Below are positions 62,001 through 64,000 of a DNA stretch of 64,000 bases, piece by piece. The stretch comes from Myoxocephalus aenaeus. Its lineage: Eukaryota > Chordata > Actinopteri > Perciformes > Cottidae. The notes below the pieces were generated by a model, which did no database searches, had not been told where the DNA came from, and saw nothing but the letters and a program-made list of their open reading frames with translations. Made by a program: the position numbers and the translations under genes. How positions within the stretch are numbered: the stretch's first letter is position 1; every line of letters starts with the position of its first letter. The stretch covers positions 2,573,501 to 2,637,500 of the forward strand of contig JBAMJR010000189.1 of the NCBI GenBank assembly GCA_038501785.1. Direction: 5' to 3'.

Positions 62001-63249
62001 AAAGTTAACCGTACACAACTCAAAATATGTTGCTCAGCCTTTGATTGTTCTTAGCTCCAGCCTCTCATGTCACTTCTGGTTGCAAAAAAACGAGATGGTG
62101 ACAGACAGAAACCAATGGGTGTAGTTGCGGTGAGTATGAACGGCACTTACATACAGTGTATGCTGTTACAGTTAGTTGTACCTGATTTTATAAATTGCTA
62201 TTTTGATTTTTTTTAAAGTTCATAAATAAAAATAATAATAAACTGGGTCAAGATAGTACTGCTGTCTAGCAGTGCTGAGGGAAGGAATATGAGCCCCAAA
62301 ATAAGTTTTGTTACAGGGCCTCCCAACAAGTGCATCTGGTGACTGGTCAGAAACATATAATTGGTGGGTGGGGTGGCATGAAGCAGCTGGGATTTAAATG
62401 TATGATCTCACTGTTCTACAATCGGGCTACAGCTGTGGTGGTGAGGGTGGTGAGGGTGAGGCTGACACACATCCTCTCTCCACCTGCACACCTGCACATC
62501 TGACACGGACTGGTCTTCCACAAATGATCAGTATTTCCTACAACCAGGTCTAGAGTTGAGCCCGGCTCTGCTGCCTGGTTAACGTGATGCCATCTCACAT
62601 GGTAACAACTACATGGGCTCAATATGAAGCAGACGCGGAAGTAATGGCGCGTGCTCTCTGAAGGAGCATCACCATGTTATTATTTATTGTTAATAACTCT
62701 TCAGTACTAACATAAGTATGGCTTCCAATGACAGGGCTGAGCAGTTTCTAGCAGCACATTCCACAGATGGGTTGTCATCTTTATTCAGATCCAGGCAACA
62801 GTCAATATCAACTTTTAGAAACCGTTTAGGTGTTCGCTTCCGCCCGGAGGTAATAACGCTGTAATAACAAACGAACCTATAATAGCGTTACTTTTTTTTA
62901 ATCGACAACAATGCTGCTTTAAGTTTAGAACAGAGTCGGTCAGATATCAATGCCATTTTTCTTTCTGTGGCGTACATGACTTTTGCCGAAATGAAAAATG
63001 TTCATATTCTGCCCTGAGTTTGGCATCACTTCGCCCGGCCACAGTGAGGCTGTCAGCACCGTCACGTCCCTCTGGCTCGGACCAAAGGACCGCGATACAT
63101 ATCCACCATGTTAGCCCGTTACAAGCGGTTATAACCAGTACTTACCATTTATTTGTGCATTCTATCGTCAGTTCTTGAAAGGAGGCGGCAAACTGGAACT
63201 TGGACGCTTTCTTTCCAGCCCGCTGAAGCCGCTTCCAGACCGAAGTCAT
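25784..63249 (-). CDS. ehbp1l1: EH domain-binding protein 1-like 1, giant form (32 coding exons)
   Basis: Cytosolic Rab effector and adaptor; in mammals EHBP1L1 links Rab8 to Bin1 and dynamin in apical transport. Exons: 63249-63146, 55415-55358, 54804-54709, 54616-54563, 54437-54259, 54138-53999, 52776-52708, 52351-52118, 50020-49850, 49403-49200, 49089-48979, 47549-47328, 47157-47098, 47010-46905, 42923-42486, 42311-38532, 37231-33840, 33758-33704, 33489-33280, 33010-32423, 31950-29551, 29330-29237, 29089-28923, 28813-28765, 28667-28164, 28065-28014, 27824-27781, 27679-27568, 27286-27187, 26568-26495, 26157-26043, 25877-25784. The sum is 14,076 bases, or 4,691 residues, about three times the human protein. 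Domains: C2 (8-165), linkers, repeats (about 740-3140), basic repeats (3430-4220), CH (4265-4375), bMERB (4515-4680), C-terminal CVMQ. The SFSHVKDADLVKKRR and EDERLERGLEQRRRK segments identify EHBP1L1 rather than EHBP1. Confidence 0.9.
28164..29330 (-). CDS. ehbp1l1: ehbp1l1 exons 22-25: calponin-homology domain and following linker
   Basis: Exon 22 (29330-29237) leads into VFSPNPSLVTSSQSLLDWCQ (29089-28923), then KITNFSTSWRNGLAFCAILH and HFQPEKI. Next come NYEMLDPYDIKHNNKK (28813-28765) and AFDGFAELGISRLMEPSDMV with TYLNQIRTHFTGQELSVLHI (28667-28164). This is the single CH domain of the EHBP1 family with its Trp-Cys, GLAFCAILH and DFEP-like residues. The rest of exon 25 holds Pro-Pro-Arg motifs and SHVKDADLVKKRRS, the conserved basic segment of EHBP1L1. 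Confidence 0.93.
29551..31950 (-). CDS. ehbp1l1: ehbp1l1 exon 21: 2.4-kb exon with basic Pro-Arg-Ser repeats
   Basis: Open across 2,400 bases (800 residues). It repeats a short module of Pro, a basic cluster, then Ser: SRPLRRKDSLTPD, PPRVKRRDGSLPPE, KPLRRKDSVTRE, MPVPRVRKRLSGSFPDD, PVPKPRVKKRLSGSFPEG, PVPLPRGKKRLSATYSDS. Each carries an R/K-x-x-S site of the kind used by basophilic kinases (PKA, PKC, AKT). The 3' third is strongly acidic, ending VDVDTGCLEEER. It is probably disordered. Two further PPRT/PPRTK copies lie in the exon following the CH start (28667-28164). Confidence 0.88.
32423..33758 (-). CDS. ehbp1l1: ehbp1l1 exons 18-20: acidic linker exons
   Basis: Exon 18 (33758-33704) encodes EKFKDDAKQNIDLCVDK plus a split Gly. 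Exon 19 (33489-33280) encodes a Glu/Lys-rich stretch ending AIVGVFHKG. Exon 20 (33010-32423) encodes an acidic segment with TEADITEISKEEDSEQAEEQ and ends SSQLDKG. All end in phase 2 through a split Gly codon, so whole exons could be skipped without loss of frame. No named domain is visible. Confidence 0.8.
33840..37231 (-). CDS. ehbp1l1: ehbp1l1 exon 17: 3.4-kb repeat exon (1,130 residues)
   Basis: Open over 3,392 bases with about 22 copies of the same 19-residue motif, for example MVALVPTCPRHSCIPGLPS and MLALVPSCPRASTIPGFPS. Two motifs plus spacers form a larger unit of roughly 105-125 residues, with a Trp before the basic PL...KK segment; about ten units are present. The exon begins HENMVSLQPSCP, parallel to NENL in exon 16 and PESM in exon 15. 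It leaves in phase 1 at GTAAGA and joins EKFKDDAKQN. Confidence 0.88.
37232..38531 (-). other. Intron between the two giant repeat exons
   Basis: AT-rich with no mobile element recognised. A stretch at 38090-38215 reads open on the minus strand with KAEAETVVVTVERHG and resembles the KDVQQRMTIEAEAVVKD segment near the end of exon 16, so it may be an exon relic. Confidence 0.5.
38532..42311 (-). CDS. ehbp1l1: ehbp1l1 exon 16: 3.8-kb repeat exon (1,260 residues)
   Basis: Uninterrupted reading frame of 3,780 bases. About 18 copies of MVxLxPSCPxxSxIPGFPS (examples MVDLTPSCSRSASIPGFPS, MVNVMPSCPIHSRVPGWPS) alternate with two kinds of spacer. One is short and ends before the next Met-Val; the other is longer and contains a conserved Trp and a basic cluster (W-x5-P-L-x5-KK type). 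The last 170 residues leave the repeat and end EVEEIAVLEKG. No homologous domain is known to me; the motif resembles neither collagen nor Cys-knot modules. Its preserved frame argues for selection. Confidence 0.88.
42486..42923 (-). CDS. ehbp1l1: ehbp1l1 exon 15: phase-2 exon related to the repeat exons
   Basis: Encodes 146 residues opening PESMASLLSLNPRKPIAQGL and ending TMDLG. The opening resembles a decayed single copy of the MVSLLPSCPRK-type motif. Its borders match those of the two giant exons: phase 2 in, phase 2 out, a terminal Gly codon split as GG|A. It may be the least expanded member of a duplicated exon set. Confidence 0.75.
44735..46321. mobile_element. Non-autonomous hAT element (outer), 8-bp target duplication
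   Basis: Termini TAGGGCTGGGCAAA at 44743 and TTTGCCCAGCCCTA ending at 46313 are perfect inverted repeats of 14 bases. The flanking ATATAAAA (44735-44742 and 46314-46321) is a perfect 8-base duplication. The interior near the right end has 'gcgattaatcacgattaatc' repeats, and no transposase frame is seen. A second hAT element is inserted inside. Confidence 0.9.
45211..46013. mobile_element. Non-autonomous hAT element (inner), nested in the outer element
   Basis: Ends CAGGGGTGGGCAAACT at 45219 and AGTTTGCCCACCTCTG ending at 46005 are imperfect inverted repeats. The duplication GTCTATAA (45211-45218, 46006-46013) is perfect. The interior contains 'cgggccgggcc' and 'ggcccgcgggccgta', typical of Charlie-like hAT elements. 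It also holds an internal tandem pair of about 180 bases around 45390-45690 ('tttgctttatacttgttgtg', 'gggttcataatattatccgtag'). Confidence 0.9.
46905..52776 (-). CDS. ehbp1l1: ehbp1l1 exons 7-14: Ser/Pro-rich linker exons
   Basis: Eight small exons at 52776-52708, 52351-52118, 50020-49850, 49403-49200, 49089-48979, 47549-47328, 47157-47098 and 47010-46905. They start and end in phase 1, except that the last ends in phase 2. They encode Pro/Ser-rich sequence such as HPPLPEHPDPSVPSYLST, SFHSDFSPAEGLEAFATF and LVLFGPPPPPPPRPPSSQ. Symmetric phase-1 cassettes invite alternative inclusion. Exon 11 (49089-48979) relies on a weak GTCTGC donor. Exon 13 could end at 47098 (GTGAGC) or slightly earlier at GTACGA; both keep phase. 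The linker is likely disordered, with an SH3-binding poly-Pro tract. Confidence 0.7.
48245..48418 (+). mobile_element. RTE/Rex3-like LINE 3' tail
   Basis: Contains 'tggcctgggaacgcctcggtatcgcc', 'gagggaagtctgggtcagcctgctgggcctgctgccaccctgacccgatcccggataag' and an ATGGATGG-type end. These are hallmark phrases of fish RTE-type LINE 3' ends. It lies in the intron between exons 12 and 11. Confidence 0.7.
50021..52117 (-). other. ehbp1l1 intron 8
   Basis: About 2.1 kb of AT-rich sequence. A 209-codon minus-strand frame at 51096-51725 has no recognisable protein features and is probably chance. No clear transposon was identified. Confidence 0.45.
53999..63249 (-). CDS. ehbp1l1: ehbp1l1 exons 1-6: N-terminal C2 domain
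   Basis: The start codon at 63249-63247 gives MTSVWKRLQRAGKKASKFQF, nearly the mammalian N-terminus. Later exons give WQPDKLRVSWIRRSRRHSTK, LHSWQPGIKNPYRGLVLWQV, FEDKDWTFVIEN, ETKGRRKVLASADVNMKKFA, LKLNLSCVFLKEGKAT, and DEDMQSLASLLSMKQSDIGN followed by LDDF. This is the NT-C2 domain of the EHBP1/EEIG family, expected to bind membranes. For exon 3 the in-phase acceptor is the CAG at 54807-54805, not the one 8 bases downstream. Confidence 0.92.
55885..56210 (+). repeat. Copy 4 of dispersed repeat family A
   Basis: Begins 'catagactgtataagaagtg' and includes 'gattacagccgtcgccatgttt', 'cctgtcaatcacaaggtaaccctgccctaaagc' and 'cagaggagtcgccccctgctggtcagtag'. The central part is deleted compared with copy 3. 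Confidence 0.75.
57345..57570 (+). mobile_element. tRNA-headed SINE-like element
   Basis: The head TCGTGGATCAGTGGTAGAGC fits a tRNA A box, and GGCGGTGCGATCCCCGGCTCC fits a B box. The body 'tgtgtccttgggcaagacacttcaccccaag' and 'gtagtgttgaagagctttgagt' is typical of a common fish SINE-like repeat. It is not a functional tRNA gene because no cloverleaf can be closed. Confidence 0.7.
57960..58300 (-). repeat. Copy 5 of dispersed repeat family A (inverted)
   Basis: Reverse complement of the family: 'ctactgaccaacagggggcgactcctctgg', 'ctcagtaaacattgtaaacatgagttt', 'ttcaatacagcatgatgttcattt' and 'ctaccttgtgattgacag' ending 'aatccaagatggcg'. Confidence 0.8.
58940..59023. repeat. (TG)n microsatellite
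   Basis: More than 80 bases of nearly pure TG repeat in ehbp1l1 intron 1. Confidence 0.98.
59378..59730 (+). repeat. Copy 6 of dispersed repeat family A
   Basis: 'Tatagactgtatataagaagtgg', 'gacgtcacctattggtttgtgg', 'gccatcttggtttacagccgtcgcc', 'ctgtcaatcacagtaagcccgccctaaagc' and 'aaactcatgtttacaatg'. It then runs directly into a SINE-like element at about 59728, so its 3' end is truncated. Confidence 0.8.
59725..59890 (-). mobile_element. tRNA-headed SINE-like element
   Basis: On the minus strand the head reads GCGACTGTGGCTCAGTGGAA. The body 'gccacctgcccataaggact...acattcacacccattcataca' matches the element at 18010-18250. The B box is damaged. Confidence 0.55.
61838..62125 (-). repeat. 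Copy 7 of dispersed repeat family A (inverted, degraded)
   Basis: 'Gatgttcatttaataaatgatgg', 'aaatggaccataaagaggaggatggtttagggcggggctac' and 'aaaccaatgggtg' match the inverted family, with a roughly 100-base foreign insert in the middle. Confidence 0.6.
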
Positions 63250-63480
63250 GGTCGGGCTCGTCAAATAATTCTCTCACAGACCCGAGGAACCGACGTTAAG
63301 CCGAAAGGGAGCGGACCCGCTGCCGGGACTTCACCGGAGAAACTCCACCTGCTGCGCTGACAGCTCACTGCGGGTGAGAGTCCGGCGGCGGACACAGCCT
63401 ACAAAACAAACACACGCCTAGTGAGCACGCGTCAAGCTGCACAGCAGGAAGCGGGGAAACGAAGAGCTTGACTTTCAAAA
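63250..63480 (-). promoter_or_regulatory. ehbp1l1 promoter and 5' UTR
   Basis: A CpG-rich stretch begins at exon 1 and continues right to about 63470, where sequence becomes AT-rich. No TATA box is evident. Transcription would run leftward. Confidence 0.5.
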
Positions 63481-63862
63481 TAAAGCTATTTTTTAATGAA
63501 CGTTGTCAAAGGTGTGTACACAAGTCTGGATTATTATTTGTATTTACCAGCTCAAAAGGTGTAAATGGTGTTCCAACGGCCTCATTACACTGCCACAAAT
63601 AACATGCTGGGAAACAAAAGCCTTTATTCAGTTATTTTGTTGGCCAGTCTTATTTTTAATTTTTAAATCAGGTGTAGCATTACTGGAAGCAGCATAAATA
63701 ATACTTTAAATATTTTAAGAGATAGAGAATGCTCATCAGCCCTAGGGTCCCCCCTTAAGGGATACCCTAGGGTCAGCTCATTTATTTAATGTGTATATAT
63801 TTGATTTAATAACTATAATAATAATAATTTAATTTGATAAATTTTTGTACTTTAAGGGCAGT

Positions 63863-63911
63863 ACTTCCGGTTTCTTCCTGTTTTGTGGCTGACTTGACTT
63901 CGCTGAGATGG
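63863..63911 (+). promoter_or_regulatory. Possible start of a rightward housekeeping gene (ETS site, TOP-like tract, ATG next to a donor)
   Basis: ACTTCCGGT at 63863-63871 is an exact ETS/GABPA site. It is followed by a pyrimidine tract (TTTCTTCCTGTTTT) like the 5' TOP start of ribosomal-protein genes. An ATG at 63908-63910 stands directly before GTAGGC, a possible splice donor. An exon 1 ending right after ATG is common in ribosomal-protein genes. The rest would lie beyond the window. Confidence 0.35.
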
Positions 63912-64000
63912 TAGGCAATAGTTACACTTTGCAAGTCACACCTACAATGACTTCATGTTCTTTGGGATAATCTAATAACAATAATAATGAGATGTTGTTG

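Larger units (their letters stand above)
55416..63145 (-). other. ehbp1l1 intron 1, repeat-rich
   Basis: The 7.7-kb first intron holds four copies of repeat family A (55885-56210, 57960-58300, 59378-59730, 61838-62125), two SINE-like elements (57345-57570, 59725-59890) and a (TG)n tract (58940-59023). The remainder is AT-rich without recognised features. Confidence 0.7.

Overview
The window looks like nuclear DNA from a ray-finned fish, most likely a teleost. It has short coding exons with GT/AG introns, many dinucleotide microsatellites, hAT and CR1/L2-like mobile elements, tRNA-headed SINE-like repeats and a vertebrate gene set. No bacterial, plasmid or viral genes are seen. All three genes with convincing coding evidence lie on the minus strand.

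Layout. (1) 810-4437: the first three coding exons of a Rab1 GTPase; the remaining exons lie to the left of the window. Its GC-rich promoter is near 4440-4760. (2) 5304-21262: a complete 15-exon receptor tyrosine kinase, 884 codons when all splice phases are joined. The extracellular half is Eph-like (ephrin-binding fold, Cys-rich sushi/EGF part, one FN3 domain). The cytoplasmic half is a kinase of the TAM (TYRO3/AXL/MERTK) type without a SAM domain. This chimeric receptor is the main discovery candidate. (3) 21263-25783: intergenic DNA plus the probable 3' UTR of the next gene. (4) 25784-63249: a 32-exon ehbp1l1 gene (EH domain-binding protein 1-like 1). Its N-terminal C2, calponin-homology and C-terminal bMERB domains are conserved, but the middle is enormously expanded. 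Two giant exons of 3.4 and 3.8 kb encode about 40 copies of a 19-residue motif ending in IPGFPS, giving a predicted protein of about 4,690 residues. (5) 63250-64000: the ehbp1l1 promoter and, facing right, what may be the first exon of a neighbouring housekeeping gene.

How the genes relate. Rab1 controls ER-to-Golgi traffic, and bMERB-domain proteins such as Ehbp1l1 are Rab effectors, so a Rab gene and a Rab-effector gene sit as near neighbours around the kinase. Human RAB1B and EHBP1L1 are both on 11q13, which supports the rab1b assignment. I infer that the receptor was inserted or retained between them.

The introns carry most of the repeats: two nested hAT elements with perfect 8-bp target duplications, a third hAT element interrupted by a LINE, at least seven copies of an unclassified dispersed repeat, and (TG/CA)n tracts lying beside splice sites. 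Exon borders were placed by hand from GT/AG signals, reading phase and remembered family features. For both complete genes the summed exon lengths are exact multiples of three.
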